A stretch of 64,000 nt of DNA from Vespula vulgaris (GCF_905475345.1 NC_066589.1:6131501-6195500); one strand, 5' to 3'; shown: positions 1 to 13,253, numbered from the stretch's first letter. Program-made: numbers and translations. The notes: generated by a model from the sequence alone, not told the origin.

Positions 1-314
1 CCTGTCGTCACCGTGATAATGTTGCTGGCGAATAATCCGGCGCCTATCTTTTATAGAGCCACTTACGGCCGTACAATGGCGTAGTAAATAGCGATTAGAT
101 AAAATTAAAACTTCAAACACTTTTTATTTTATTATCTCGGTTTGTTTACGCTCGCCGGTTAATAATTTCAAACGGACCTCGTACACCCGGATTCTGAAGC
201 CATGGTCAAGCCTATCGTTCCTGTCGGACGAGAAAGGCTTAGCCGATATTTTTCTCTCCTGCTCGATAATATTTACAAGATCACCAGAGCTAACACCGAC
301 CGAGTTATATATGC

Positions 315-391
315 ACGTATGTATATATGTATGGTATGTATATATGTATGTATGTACGTACGTATGTACGTACGTACGTATGTAGGTATAT
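315..391. repeat. (GTAT/GTAC)n tetranucleotide array
   Basis: Imperfect repeats of GTAT, GTAC and ATAT run across this stretch. Related GTAT/GTAC arrays recur at 17680-17712 and 27273-27330. Confidence 0.85.
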
Positions 392-828
392 ACGCTCTAT
401 TGAATTCGCAATTTCTCTCCTTTCTCAAAGATTAGGATATCTCTTTATTTCTTTAATAACAAAATGTAAACTGTTATTATCGTAATATATTAGATACTTA
501 ATATTATACATTTTTAAGATAATTAATAAAATTAGATACACACATGCGATTCGTTGAAAATTAAAATAGCCGTCCTAGATAATCGAGAATTATTTATCAT
601 TCTTAAGAAAACAAATCTATTCTATATGTTACATATCTACATAAAAGAAAAGTGAAAAAATTGTAAAGTAGAAATCTCACGAATTCGTTTCACTAGCTTT
701 CAACGATGCGTTTATATTACTCGAGCCTTAGCTTAGGGTCGAGTAGACTGTTAAAGAGAGGAAAGAAAGAAGAAGAGGGAAACGATGACGGCGTGACGAG
801 GAGTGGGCGTAGATCGTGCTCATAAAAT

Positions 829-870
829 CATTACCTATCATCCTTTACACTTTTATGGAGCGAACCCGAT
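829..870. promoter_or_regulatory. candidate posterior-Hox site pair
   Basis: CTCATAAAATCATTA and CTTTTATGGAGC lie within about 40 bp. Both contain the TTTAT(G/A) core preferred by posterior Hox proteins (Abd-B/Cad type), in opposite orientations. This is motif-level evidence only; such AT-rich motifs occur often by chance. Confidence 0.25.
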
Positions 871-1441
871 CTTCGTTAGTCGTTATAACGAGGTCGCAAT
901 GCGAAAACTCTACAATCTGACTTCTTTATAGTCGTTGAAAGAACGTAATCGAATTACAACGATTATTATATTACAGCCTCTTGAGAATTTTTAAGGTTTG
1001 CACCTTTTAAAATGTTTTAATTCATCCCTTCCTTGCATCGATCGATTAATAAAAATTAATCATTCGATTGCTTTTTAACTTTCTCCATCTAAATATAATA
1101 AATAATGAAAATATTAACGGATGATGTATATATCTAACAAAAATATCAAATTTATTCTATCCTTTCGGAAAATTTCGTATATATATACACACACTTCTCG
1201 TTTAATTATCGATCGGCCATGTCGATCCGTCGTGAGGAAACAATTTTCTAACCGGTCTCTGAGAAATTGGAGTATCGTTGATGGCAAGTTATAACCAAGA
1301 AGAAGTTTCGTTCTGCGCACGTACGAACTGAGAAAGATGGTCCATCTATCCGGAATTCGTCCCACGAAGCGTACTTGGAACGAAATTGCGATAGGTGTCA
1401 TACTTTTTGAGGGAATATTCGATGGCTCCTGGATGCAGAAA

Positions 1442-1481
1442 AAGAGAGAGGGAGAGGGAGAGAGAGAGAGAGAGAGAGGGA

Positions 1482-1520
<39 letters not shown>

Positions 1521-1596
1521 AATAGAAAGAAAGAGGGAGAAACGAAGTCGAAGCGACGGCGCTAAGAGTGACTATGGAGGAGGAAAAGAGAAAGAC

Positions 1597-1637
<41 letters not shown>
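1442..1637. repeat. two (GA)n tracts, GAGA-rich
   Basis: GA-rich runs at 1442-1521 and 1595-1637 are separated by about 70 bp of purine-rich DNA. They give poly-Arg/Glu frames on + and poly-Ser/Leu frames on -, which are not genes. GAGA repeats are the binding sequence of Trithorax-like (GAF) in insects, so a chromatin role is possible but not shown. Confidence 0.9.
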
Positions 1638-1640
<3 letters not shown>

Positions 1641-2315
1641 GGTGATGGTGGAGGATGGGAAAGGTGGAGAAGAGGTCCAGGTAGGGGAGGAACAAGCAGG
1701 GACGATGAAATGGGATAATACCGACGCTGCAGGACGCGGCAGCCATCATCGAATGCTAATGAGGGGTTGCCGGCTCTCGGGGCGGAGGATTCAGCTCGTA
1801 GAACGACGCAGCTTCGGCCTGATTATAAATTATACATTATCTCGCGCTAACCTCCTCTGTACACACCGAAATCCAACTAGGCGTACGTACGCGTAGTAGC
1901 GTTCCGTTACTATCGCGTGAACACCCCGTGACCAGCAACCCTGGTTTTACCCTCTCGGAAAAGTACGACAATCCTGAACTCATGAAAGCGAGTTTTGCGA
2001 TCGTTTCGACCGTCGACGCCTTCTTTCTCCGTTTCTCCTTGGGATTCTTCCTTCTTCCATTTTTCTTCTCATTTTCTTTTTTTTCTTTTTTCTTTTTTTT
2101 TCTTTAACTTGGCATTCTTTTTATCGTTTCTTTCAAGAGAAAGAGAGAGGACGTTGCTCGATCTAACGTACGAAAGAAAATCGTCGCGTATCTCAAAGGA
2201 CGATGACGGAGGATGACAAAAGGATAGACGAGATGTGGCCAAAAGCAGCGAACGGGTTCGTGAAGAGACACGAAGGGTAGGGAAGAAGAGGCAGGTCAGA
2301 AAGAGAGACAGAGAA

Positions 2316-2321
<6 letters not shown>

Positions 2322-2346
<25 letters not shown>
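2322..2346. repeat. (GA)n microsatellite
   Basis: An uninterrupted GA dinucleotide run just upstream of a unique patch containing several homeodomain-like motifs (2378-2440). Confidence 0.85.
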
Positions 2347-2374
2347 ATCGTGTTGTCACAGAGATTATTGAAAC

Positions 2375-2440
2375 TGCAGTTTTATGGGCCTTAAAAGCAG
2401 TTTAATTGCCGTTATATAAGTGTTTATGCGCTGCTAGCTT
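2375..2440. promoter_or_regulatory. candidate homeodomain-binding cluster
   Basis: Within about 65 bp of unique DNA there are TTTTATGGGCC, TTTAATTGCC and GTTTATGCGC, three different homeodomain-type cores, directly downstream of a GA tract. The spacing and position inside the abd-A intron make an auto- or cross-regulatory element conceivable. The evidence is visual motif matching. Confidence 0.3.
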
Positions 2441-4540
2441 TGGCCTCCGCCTGCGCCACCCCAAACGTTTATTTTATGGTCATACGGCGCAGCGCGTACC
2501 CCGTTTTGTCGCGTGCCGAAAGCATCATACCAGTCAAATCCCCAGGACGACCGGTCGATTCTAAACGTCACCGTACGTTTACACTTTCCTGCACCTCCTC
2601 GAAAGGCCGCCTTACTTTTATCTCTTCTACCTTAAACCGGGCTGCTGAATCGTACCGTCCTCTACGTAGGAAGCATCTGCTATCGTTGAGAATCGCGTGC
2701 CCAACCGATCGCAGGACCCCTATACATTTTATCGCTTCGCATTTGTGCTCCAATACGAGCGGAACCGGTACTCCATGTAATTCCCGAAATGCGTTATTAA
2801 TGGACGTAAGTGCGAATTTAAGGGAGCGCTACCTATTTGACCCGAACATCTTTGCTATACTCGCCGACGGACAACTTTTGATCTCTACTTTGTTAAGGAT
2901 CAGCTTTGTATCTAATTCGATGATAAATTTCTTTGAACAATGAGATGTCAATAAAAATTTGCTATTAATTCTTTTTTCTTCAAAATGCTCTATTGATTTT
3001 TTATTCGCCATTTATGATAATGTACGTCTATGTTCAGAAATATCGATATGTTTGAATATATCTTCATTTGATCGACTACTACACGAAAACTAATATAAAA
3101 AAAATATCACTGTTTCATTCATCCATTTAATTCATATACATTTCACATATTTAACACGAACTAATGCGAAACTCAAGTGCGTCATATCGATATGTTTCTC
3201 AGGGTCATGGCAAGTCCAACAAGGAATCGTTTCACTTCGAGGCACGTCTCGTTCGCGACGATAGAATCCTCGAAAAAGTTTCAGCGAGATGTTCGCATAA
3301 GTATGCAACCGATGTCCTTTACCTGCATAACGATAATATGCATGTATGCAAACGGTCAAGAGAGACATATCGTGGACATTTGTATAGGGCATTCGTAGGA
3401 ATGGTGCAATGACACTTGCAACTGCATCTCGAGTTTCGTCGATAACATTACAAAATGGCTTGGGGCTCGTTCATCCACTTAAAAAGTTCTCTCGTGTTTC
3501 ATTCGGATACGTCACAATTTTATTATTCCATTCTCATTTTCTATAATTATTACAATTTCATTTCATTTTCACTTTCATCTCGTTTTGCTTTTAACGAAGG
3601 TTAAAACTCTAATGGCCTAACTCTATATTGAGATGTTTCGATGAAACTACATAACTTTCTTTTTTTTTCCTTTGTTTCTTTTTCTTTTTTCAAACACTTT
3701 CATTTTTTCTCTCTCTCTTGTTATCTTTCTTTCTTTCTTTCTTTCTCTCTTCGTTGCCAACAGCGAAGTAAAAAGCCACGTACCCCTTCACGGGAAAATC
3801 TCGACTCTTTTAAGGGATAGCTACTTTTTTACCGAACTTTCACCAATACCCTTTTTGTCACGATTCTCGTCATGGACAATTCCGAATAGTAGAAAGTAAA
3901 GTTTACCTGATCGACAAGGATCGACCGATCGGCGTGCGTAAATCACCCGTTTTTTTTTTAGTGCTTTAGTAAAGTGAAAGTAAAGGCTTCTTTGACGATA
4001 TCTCTGACGAAAATAAAAAAAGAAATGAAATTTTGGTGGATAGACTCAGTCAAATCTTAAAAAAAGAAATTCGCACTGTTATATTGTTTTCATGATCATC
4101 ATCAGAATAAGTATTATACTATTAATGTCAATAAAAGAAAGAAGGTATTACAATTGGATATATATATTAAATAAACGAACGTTATTACATACAAATTTGT
4201 TTAATACGAATTCTCGTTCGATTTTATGAGATATCAATTTTTCGAGAAACAATGTTTTCGCAATAACATTACGATGTGAAAGCATTTTACGCAAGTAGAA
4301 CTATTATTAGTATAATTGCTTTAATGATTCTCATGTCATTATACTTTAAGTATATAACTCATCAAGTTCATTTCGCATAATGCTTATAATGTTGCGAGCT
4401 TATCTTTGAACGATAAATGGTTAGTAGATTCCTTGAAAAAATATCCAAATAAATTTATCTTGATACTATATATGCATTTACGGGCAATGTTACAAGTCAA
4501 AAGCAGTCTTTATCAAAACGTATGAAATTAATAAAAAGAA

Positions 4541-4541
4541 A

Positions 4542-4580
<39 letters not shown>
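4541..4580. repeat. (GA)n microsatellite
   Basis: GA dinucleotide run with A interruptions. Confidence 0.85.
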
Positions 4581-4581
<1 letters not shown>

Positions 4582-4729
4582 ACGAGAGAAACATCGCGTC
4601 ATCCATCGGAAGTAATCGTTTGAGTTTTTACGACGTGCCAGATTTTCCGATATCCTCGTAAATTTCTACTAATGCCATCGTATCGTTTCATTGCCGTATA
4701 AACAAAACGCATGGCTCCTGGCTCCGATT

Positions 4730-4905
4730 CTTTTTTCTTTTTATTTTTTATTTCTGTCTTTTTTTTCTCTTTTTCTTTTTTTTTTTATTTTTTAATAATA
4801 TTTTTATTCTTTCTTTCTTTATCTTATTTTTATTATTTTTCATTTTTATTTCTTTTTCCTTTTTTCTTTTTCTTTTATTTTTTATTTTTATTTCTTTTTT
4901 CTTTA
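4730..4905. repeat. poly-T/TTTC/TTTA low-complexity tract
   Basis: About 175 bp made almost entirely of T with C and A interruptions. The hydrophobic Phe/Leu frame across it (4711-4938) is a by-product of composition. Confidence 0.85.
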
Positions 4906-6645
4906 TCACCATACGATAAATTCATCCTATACTCTTGATATATTTTAACGCGATGATGTAGAAAAACAACGTAAATGGTGGCTTAACGACGTAGAACGAT
5001 TTTGTGGTGGCTTTTAAAGTACGAAAAAAATAGAATACGATAGTAAACTACATAGGAAGGAATCGTGGAATTTTGTAAAGAAAAATAAATTTCATAATTA
5101 CCACCGACGTATAGTATGCTCTTAAGCGATCGAAGCGTATCGCGAAAGTAGTTCGATAAAACGTAAAGTTGACCGCTTCATCGTAAAAGAGCAAAGTTTT
5201 TTTTTGGAATAGTAGTCAGATAGGACAGAAAGGTATTTCGACGGACATGTTCCTTTTTTTCTCTTCTTCTTCTTCCTTTCCTTTTTTTCTTCTTTTTTTA
5301 TGTTTGTCAGTGTTCCCAGAGAAGGTAGATTTTGGAGGTTTAATCTTTTGTTCTAATGGTAGGAAGCACGTGCGATCTTTGCAAAGAGTCTGTGGTCGTT
5401 CGCGTTCTAATTTAGAAAGGCAGCCATTAACCTTAATGAACTGATTACCAAGGGAGCTTGGCTAAGCGCACATATAATGTAAGCAAATACATAGGATACG
5501 TAGATAGGTGTATATAGATATGCGATGGTTCTCGACGATCGCAAAAAGGTTTGAAATATCGAAATGTACGTTTACACGGACGAAGGAGCCTCCCATCTGT
5601 TTGCCAGCATACCCTGCTAATTATTGCCGGATGGTATAATTTATCGCAATTATACCATCACTTTTATCCCGGAATCGCGTTTACTCTTTTTCTCTCCTTT
5701 TTTTTCTTTCTTTTTCTTTTTTCTTTCTTTTTTTTTTCTTTTCATCGCACTGAATTCCATATAAGGCTTCTGCCCGTTCCCATTCGCATTGCCTTAACTC
5801 CGATCGAGCCTAAAGTCCTGTTCATGTAACCTTCGCTCTATTAATTTACTCGATTCGCCGTTTCCCTCGGAAACACGGGGAACGGCCCCTGTAAGATCTT
5901 CGCCGTTAAATTACGCTCGATACGCGATAGGTAGATAGGTATATTGGCGTTCGAAATCGCGGATTTCAATTAAAATAATCGACTCCTCGTTGTAAACGAG
6001 CAAAATGAAATCGCTCGCTGAAATAAGGACGAAGCACGTGCGAATCGCGATCGCAAATTCTTACATATTAGTCGAATACGCCTCCTTTCTATGCTACTGT
6101 ATTTAGTCTTATTATCCGAAGATACGTATCGAAAGAATTTCCTCAATCTTGAATAATTCAACGAGTCGTCGAACTAAAATACGTGGGAGGAAACTTGTAC
6201 TCCATAATCGTTGATCTAAGCTTATATATACATATATATTAATTGCAATTCTTTCTGTCCAATCGTTACGGTAATAGCAATTTAGATTAAAGCTTGTTAC
6301 TGATTAGTCGATTTATATTATATATCGTATAAACATCGTTAAAAAATTCACATGTACTCACGCTACCATCGTTAACGATTTATCGAGTATCAAATTTGTA
6401 AATATGATGTACTATTACTCGACTCTCTGTTTTTATATTACGATTTAGTCAAGATTTTTATTTGAATCATGGAGGAAACTCTTATTGAAGTACAATTATT
6501 TTTTCTTTTTTTTTCTTCTTCTTCTTTAAATTTCATTTACTATCGAAAGCGAAGTTAAAGAGGAAAAATTTTTCCTCTCCGTTTTAAATCTTACTCGTGA
6601 AATTCAAATTAAAGGACTCTCATGCGGTTCGTTTTTGTCGTTTGT

Positions 6646-6647
<2 letters not shown>

Positions 6648-6676
<29 letters not shown>

Positions 6677-6678
6677 AA
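6648..6678. repeat. (AAG)n trinucleotide array
   Basis: About ten tandem AAG units followed by a short poly-A run. Confidence 0.9.
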
Positions 6679-8554
6679 AAAAAAAAGTAGTCGAATTGTA
6701 CAGAAAGAAGGTAGATTTCTAAAACGTGTAACGAGTATTTACCCTCTCTTCCTACTCGTGGCGATTTGGACTATTCGCGTTACCGGCTCGCTTTTGGCCC
6801 CTTTTAGCTAAAAGTTTCTCTCCCCGTAACAAACATCTCGTTTCGAGGAGAGTTTTCAACAGATATCGCAGTCCTCCGGTCGGTCGTCGTTGCTGGCGTC
6901 AAACTTCTCTTCATCTCTATACCGAAACTTTAGTTTACCGTAGTGTTTAAGAGAAAAATCGCCTTTTCTCCATAGCGGAAGTTCGTCGTGTGTAGTCGAG
7001 AGTATCTCACCCTTATCCCTCCCCCTTCCTTCACTCACTCACTCATTCTCTCTCACTCACTCTTTCTTCTCTTACCTCGTCTGTGTTCGTTCAACGACGA
7101 ATTCCGAAGAAAACTTTCTTGATGCAAAATGAAGACGATGCTCTTTTACATTTTATCTTGATAACCTTCCCCATTTATGCCGTTGGGATAAAAGGATTAA
7201 AGCTGGACTATTTTTCGACTAGATTTCTTAAGAATCTTCCGAGTTTTCTTCATTACCCTACCTAGCTAAATCAAATAGTAAATGTATAAGAGAGGAAAGG
7301 AAAACGCGTTACGCGTTTCACTCACAACAACGGTAAATCGGACTTCCTCGAACCCTTTCCGACTCTCCTGTCGTACTCTCGTGAATTTCAAGTTCATCGA
7401 CGGCGTTTCAAAGGGAAACGAGCGCGCGGGATGGTCGTTAAAATCGAACGATACGACGCGTCGAGCGGTGTCGGTTACACGCTCGATAAAATTTTACGAG
7501 GAGGACACAGAGCGATAGCGAGAAACGCCTGACGACTGACGAAGATCCACGATTTCACGAATTTTCACGATAGTAGAAGGATCGAGATAATATATCATAA
7601 TACTCTTTTTGTCCTTGACTCATTTACGTGTAACGATCAAACGTATTAACTATTTAACAACGAATGTATCAACGTATACATTTTTCTTTACATAACATTT
7701 AAGAAATTATTTGACGAATTATTTTGCGATTTTCTACTAACGTTAGAACGAAACTTTTAAGAGGTTCGTGCGTTCCCGACGACGTTATAAAACGAACTGT
7801 ACTACGTACTGGCTTATCGTAGCTCGAGATATGTAGTAGTACGACCTTCAAAATAATTATCTATACTTTCTCTCGGCATATCATTCGTAGAACTACAAGA
7901 AAAAGAAAAACAAACAAAACATTCGTTCGGGAGTATCTCAATGAAATGACTCATTCTTGAAGGTGAACATTTGTTTCTCTCATCGGGTAACTCTAAAAAA
8001 AAAAAACAATGCTCTTTCTTCCGGGCTTTGAATAATAATCTTGATTTCTTTTTAATCTGCCGGTCGAATTACTACAACATTGATAACGACCTAGCGACTA
8101 TCTATCGTTCTAAGACAAAATAAAAACATAATGAACGATTACTCATCATCGTCATTATTATCATTACTATTATTAATAATATTACACACAAACAAGTATC
8201 TACATATTCATTGGAAATTCGTGAAACCCGCTAATAGAATACTTCTATCTTTCTTTTCTCAGCGATATTTATCATATATTATCTAAATTAAATGAACACA
8301 TTTATACATATTTATATGTAGGCTTGCGTCTGAGAGACTAAGATCTAAGAGAAGATCGAAAGGAACAAATTTACACGACTGTTTCGAAAGAGACAAAAGA
8401 ATGCAGTTACAGAAACGTAGTGCTGACATACGGAACGATGTTGATCGTGCACAGAAAGGGTAGAAAAACGTGGCCGGCACCTCGAGCGTTGCTCGCTCGA
8501 AGGCACTCGCTTTGAATCGTGGCCACGTTCGACTTGAACTCAGTTCGCGCGACT

Positions 8555-8555
8555 A

Positions 8556-8587
<32 letters not shown>

Positions 8588-8593
8588 TTCTCT
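8555..8593. repeat. (CT)n microsatellite
   Basis: CT dinucleotide run. The CT orientation alternates with GA orientation along the intron. Confidence 0.9.
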
Positions 8594-8780
8594 TCTGTTC
8601 TCTATATGACTGTGTTACTCTATGTCTCTACGACGTTGTGGCACGAGACTGTAGTGGAGAACGACCCCCTGGCGGGCACTATCGTAACAAATGTGGCCGT
8701 TTGCATAACACGACGACGAGCAATTCGGGCAGGTTTGACGGTGCGCGATATAGACCTTTAGCCATAGCATGTAAAGAGAA

Positions 8781-8783
<3 letters not shown>

Positions 8784-8820
<37 letters not shown>
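8784..8820. repeat. (GA)n microsatellite
   Basis: Nearly perfect GA run. Confidence 0.9.
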
Positions 8821-8822
<2 letters not shown>

Positions 8823-8978
8823 CAGAGTTAGAAGGGAATAGAAGAGAGACGAGGGCGGGTCGTGGTCGAGGTACAGGACGAGGGTTCGAAGGTAGATAGT
8901 AGGGTGGTTCGCTCTCCCAGAGGGCTTCTGTATAATCTATGCTCTGAGATAGCCAATACCGAATAGGGAGCTGCATCC

Positions 8979-9072
8979 TTCTCTTACTCTCTTTGTCTCT
9001 CTCTCTCTCTTTCTCTTTCTCTCTCTCTCCTCTTCTCCCTTCTCTCTTTCTCTGTCTCTCTCTCTCTCTCTA
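8979..9072. repeat. (CT)n interrupted tract
   Basis: CT-rich stretch of about 95 bp with TTTC and CCTT interruptions. Confidence 0.9.
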
Positions 9073-10189
9073 TCCATTCTCGTAGCAGCCAAGCCGCATT
9101 TCGAATTGGTCGGAACAAAGTGTGCGCTTGACGTTTACCGAGCTTTCCTTTCTATTCGCAGCTTCGATTTCATTGCCGACTCTCCGTTAACCGTTCGACG
9201 ATGGGAACGGCTCTTGGATACTCGCTCAAAGATACTTAGAGATCTGGGAATAGAAGTGATGCTGATGACTGAGAACAGACAGTTCGTTTCTTTGTTTCGA
9301 AAAGTAACGAGATGGATAACAGATGATCGAACTTAGCAAAAAAGGGGAGGAAAAAGAAAGAAAAAACAAAGATTTACACCGTCTGGAGAAATCGCTAATT
9401 AGTCATTCGAACGATTTGTTATATCCACATATGTAACATAATGTTTATTACGAATAAAGCGTATCGGATTTCATCTAGGCTTCGACGCGTTCAAAGTATA
9501 TTTACACTTCGTATCTCTCGTATCTCGTAGTTCGCAATGCTTACATCAGCATTGCGTATTAAACAGTGACGTCTTTATCCGCACGCAGTAGTGACGTTTC
9601 GTGTAGGATTGTAGCCAGATTCTCTCGTATTTGCCATTGCCACGTTCAACGTTTTCCTATTATTATGCCCTTATTACGACAGTTTACAAGGACGTCTTGC
9701 AATTAACCCGCATCAAGTCTAACTTCGAACTGAACTACCGACGGCCCGCATTGTCCCTCTAACGTGCATTCTCATAATCGTGAAAAGGGTGTTAACTTCT
9801 TGATAAGCACGTAATCTGTTCGACAAATTCTTTACGATTGTGCTTGTCGCGAATGCAGTAACAATGTTTCAAAAAAATAATACGTTTTTCTTCGATTATT
9901 TACAAAAAATCATTGCTACGTTTCTCTATGATAAAAGAAAAGAAAAAAAAAACAAAGAAAGAAAGAAAGAGAAAAGAGAAGTCACGGTAAATAGAACAGA
10001 AACCATTTAGCTAACTTTAGTCGGAACGAAAGGGTCACGTACGTCCATTGAGCAAAATCTAAAAGCACGATACGAGTCTGCATCGAAGCGACGAACCGTT
10101 TTACAAGTTATTGACCCTTATGCGAGGTCTATAGCGAAGAAGAAGAAGAAGAAGCCTTAGGGAGCAAGCACGACAAATTATTTCGACGT

Positions 10190-10191
<2 letters not shown>

Positions 10192-10241
<50 letters not shown>
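10192..10241. repeat. (GA)n microsatellite
   Basis: A GA run of about 50 bp, preceded at 10138-10155 by a short (GAA)n run. Confidence 0.92.
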
Positions 10242-10593
10242 TCTGTTCAAGAGGAACGCTATTATCCTTCTTTATCTATTCTCTTCTGTCCTTCCAAGTT
10301 TACTTTCTCATTAACACGATCATTAAATTCGATTTACAATGCACGAGTCCAATTACTCTTTTATTTCACAGTAACGAACGAACATTGTCGGTATGTTTTG
10401 AATTCAACAATTTGTAACATTTTTGCAATAAGCCAAATAAATCCATTTGGTCTGCCTACACCCTTGTTTCTTTGTCTCTATTTCATTCGATGGACAAAAA
10501 AGCATTTGGATCGAAGCAAAAAAAACGATCACCAATGTCTACACCAAATCTGAGATGGTAAGAGAGGAGAGGTAACATTGCTAAGAACGTACG

Positions 10594-10653
<60 letters not shown>

Positions 10654-10656
10654 TAG
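10594..10656. repeat. (TA)n microsatellite
   Basis: Long TA dinucleotide run flanked by CATA units. It creates the Ile/Tyr frames seen on both strands. Confidence 0.93.
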
Positions 10657-10906
10657 TTGGCGAGCGATCCGGTTTGAATATCGGGCAGGTACGTCGCCGT
10701 GCTCTTTCACGGTATACCCCTGATACAGCTTATCACGACTTTTATCCCTCGATAAAAACTAAAGGCCCCATTTCCAGCTTTTGTACTGCCCGCGGCTTCA
10801 CTGGAAGGTATTGCGCCTGTTTCTCCTTCAGCGTACCTCTACGTACCTACGTGCATAGCCAACCGGTAGCTACGTTCGTTTCTCTCTTGCTCCTTCCCAA
10901 GCTATG

Positions 10907-10916
10907 TACATATACA

Positions 10917-10948
<32 letters not shown>

Positions 10949-11029
10949 CGTATGTGTGCATGTACGTATATATGTACGTATGTATACGTAAAGAGAAAGA
11001 GAAAGAGAGAGAGAGAGAGAAAGAAAGAG
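10907..11029. repeat. compound (TA)n / (GTAC) / (GA)n array
   Basis: A TA run (10920-10948), GTAC/GTAT units to about 10990, then a GA run (10991-11029). Compound microsatellites of this order recur several times in the window. Confidence 0.9.
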
Positions 11030-11459
11030 TCACATTTTCTAGCTGTGCACAGCAAATGCGATAGCTGGCAAGGTTCTACATGGTACACTACGTGGGCTCG
11101 TGTCTCGCGCAGGAGAAAAACATGGAAACGTTCGGATGGTATGTAAGTACGTACGTATGTACGACGAGCCTCAGTCTATTCGTGTTAGAGTCCGTTCTAC
11201 GGAGTTGATCCTATATCCCTCGATGGTAATGTTCGATAGTAGTGGTAGTGCTGGTGGTGCTAGTGGTAGTGGTTGCCGGGTGATCGAGGACATTGGTGGG
11301 GGGTGCCAAGTCATAACGAAGGGGTCGGGAGGATGGTGGAATCGTTACCGGAGCCTGCGAACGAGAGCGCATGTGCGCTCTATTCCCTTCTGCCAAACGC
11401 ATTGCATCGAAGGGAGCAGCCATGAAGGAACGAGGATGCGGAGTTCGGAGGGCTTGCTA

Positions 11460-11536
<77 letters not shown>

Positions 11537-11618
11537 ATGGCTGACTGGATGGCTGGATGGCTGACTGGATGGCTGGCTGGCTGGCTGGCAGGCTGGCTGG
11601 CTGGCTGGCTGGCTGGCT
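11460..11618. repeat. (GGCT)n tetranucleotide array
   Basis: About 160 bp of tandem GGCT units. A variant block in the middle (about 11535-11580) contains GGAT and GACT units in a repeated order. The 4-bp period is read as an Ala-Gly-Trp-Leu tetrapeptide repeat in all three + frames, which shows it is a DNA repeat and not a protein. It is the only GC-rich array in the window. Confidence 0.97.
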
Positions 11619-12329
11619 CGAAGGTGGGGATAGACCCCGTGGGAGTTCTTCTATCTTACTGCTTTTATTATATGTGTGTTTGCTTAACGACTCTTCCTTC
11701 TTCTTGGTCCATGGACCGTGTAGTCAGCTAGTCGTTCCATGATCGCGCGTAGATCGCGCTTTCACAAAATGCCTTTGAATCCCAGCTTCTCGACGATTTG
11801 ATAATGACACATAGTCGGAATCATTGTCGAACGCAAATTCACTTTGTTACTTCCTACTTATCAAAATTCCTCTTCGAATGTTCAATCCTAACCTTCGATA
11901 AACTTCCTATATAATACGCGCTATTAATTGATTATTTTATTTTACGAATTTTCTCATCGAAATTTTGATAAATTTGATTTATTATACAGTAATTATTCCT
12001 CGACCGACCTCGCGAAGTTTTTTTTTTTTCATATTTTTTGTCGTTTTAATCTTTCTTCTTTTTTTCTTTTTCTTTTTTTTTTTTTTTCTTTCTGTACTTT
12101 AAATATTTCTTCGGGGGATTGAAAGGACGAAAATTTACAAGAACTTTTCGTATCGAGTTACAGGAATTAATCAGTGTCTCGTATGCAACAGCGAAAGATA
12201 AGATTATGATCTCTCACAAAAACATTCGTTCATATATACCGTTTCCCATGAAATAAATAGCGGTCCTTCGTCGTGATACACACGTGTCACAGAAACGCAA
12301 AATTATCAGGGATTATTTTTCGTCGGCAA

Positions 12330-12330
<1 letters not shown>

Positions 12331-12385
<55 letters not shown>
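12331..12385. repeat. (CT)n microsatellite
   Basis: A CT run of about 50 bp, nearly uninterrupted. Confidence 0.92.
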
Positions 12386-12996
12386 AGAGTTTATTTATAC
12401 GATACGAAGATTTTAAACATGTTGTGCTCGCCTTGAACTCAACAGAGGTATTATAAGCCATCAGACGCAATGAACTTAGAAGACCTTGCGTTATTGCTTG
12501 AATGCGCTTAAATAATGTGCTGAGAGAGGGAGAGAGAAGAGAACGCGATACAGTGGACCGTCTAAACTAGGCTACTAGACTATCAGAATAGCAAGAAGAG
12601 AAATATTTTTTAGTCGAGTGTCTCTTGAATAAAATATTGTCTCTATAAAAATCTACCAAACACGCGTTGCAAAATTTTCGCGAACATTTAGTAATCCGAT
12701 AAAATTATTGGGATAGCTTTTCTTTTCCCTTTTTTTTTAATTCAAATTCATTATGCAAAGTCAGTTATTGATTTTGACAATTTACAGTTATTGTATCTGA
12801 CGCTAAGTATCGCGTAAACGAGTAGGATAATATGTTATGCGAACGAGCACGGAAAGTTCTCAGATAGCCGAAGGCACGTCGACGGAGATCTCAATCACAT
12901 TGTTCAACGATATAAGGCGATGCTATCATGGTTGTCACGATTTGATGGAGCGGTAATGGCTCGGCCAATATGTACATTCTTACGGAGGGTTCGCCA

Positions 12997-13034
12997 TATA
13001 TGTATATACATATATATATATATATATATTACAT
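12997..13034. repeat. (TA)n microsatellite
   Basis: TA run with a GTATA interruption near its start. Confidence 0.9.
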
Positions 13035-13217
13035 ATATCTATGTATTTGTGGATGTGTATAGATACGAAGGGAAAGAAGAAGGATGCATTACAAACACAT
13101 TTCAGGCACTTTCATGGTGTAGGTTAAACATCTCTGCGTTGTAAATGTCCATTGGCGAAACGTCTTGAGTCGTCCAAACTCGTTCTTATTATGTTCTTAA
13201 AAGAGAGCGAAAAGGAA

Positions 13218-13253
13218 AAGAAGAGAAGAGAAGAGAAGAGAAGAGAAGAGAGA
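13218..13253. repeat. (GAAGA)n pentanucleotide array
   Basis: Six to seven tandem AAGAG units followed by degenerate GA-rich sequence to about 13280. Confidence 0.9.

Larger units (their letters stand above)
1..8500. other. non-coding block, AT-rich, with scattered microsatellites
   Basis: No exon or RNA gene was recognised. The block mixes unique AT-rich DNA with GA tracts (1442-1521, 1595-1637, 2322-2346, 4541-4580), T-rich pyrimidine stretches (2040-2108, 4730-4905, 5690-5745) and an (AAG)n run (6648-6678). Two unique patches carry posterior-Hox-like motifs (about 829-870 and 2375-2440). The open frame at 2440-2943 is the least repetitive in this block. It has no recognisable domain and is left uncalled. 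Confidence 0.6.

Noticed and set aside
1114..1749. 211-residue minus-strand open frame, rich in Ser and Leu
   Set aside because: Most of it is (CT)n translated on the antisense of GA tracts; no domain, and flanks are AT-rich non-coding DNA.
2440..2943. 167-residue + open frame that is not obviously repetitive
   Set aside because: No recognisable domain, no start context, and it overlaps a patch of homeodomain-type sites; a chance frame in GC-richer DNA is more likely. Conservation analysis could overturn this.
10700..10730. CGGTATACCCCTGATAC as a possible miR-iab-4-3p/hairpin arm
   Set aside because: Only the first eight bases resemble the miR-iab-4-3p start; no matching 5' arm (ACGTATACTGAATG) is nearby, and the iab-4 locus is expected upstream of abd-A, outside this window.
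11100..11742. Three overlapping + frames with Ala-Gly-Trp-Leu repeats
   Set aside because: They are the same (GGCT)n DNA repeat read in each frame; a 4-bp unit gives the same tetrapeptide in all three frames.
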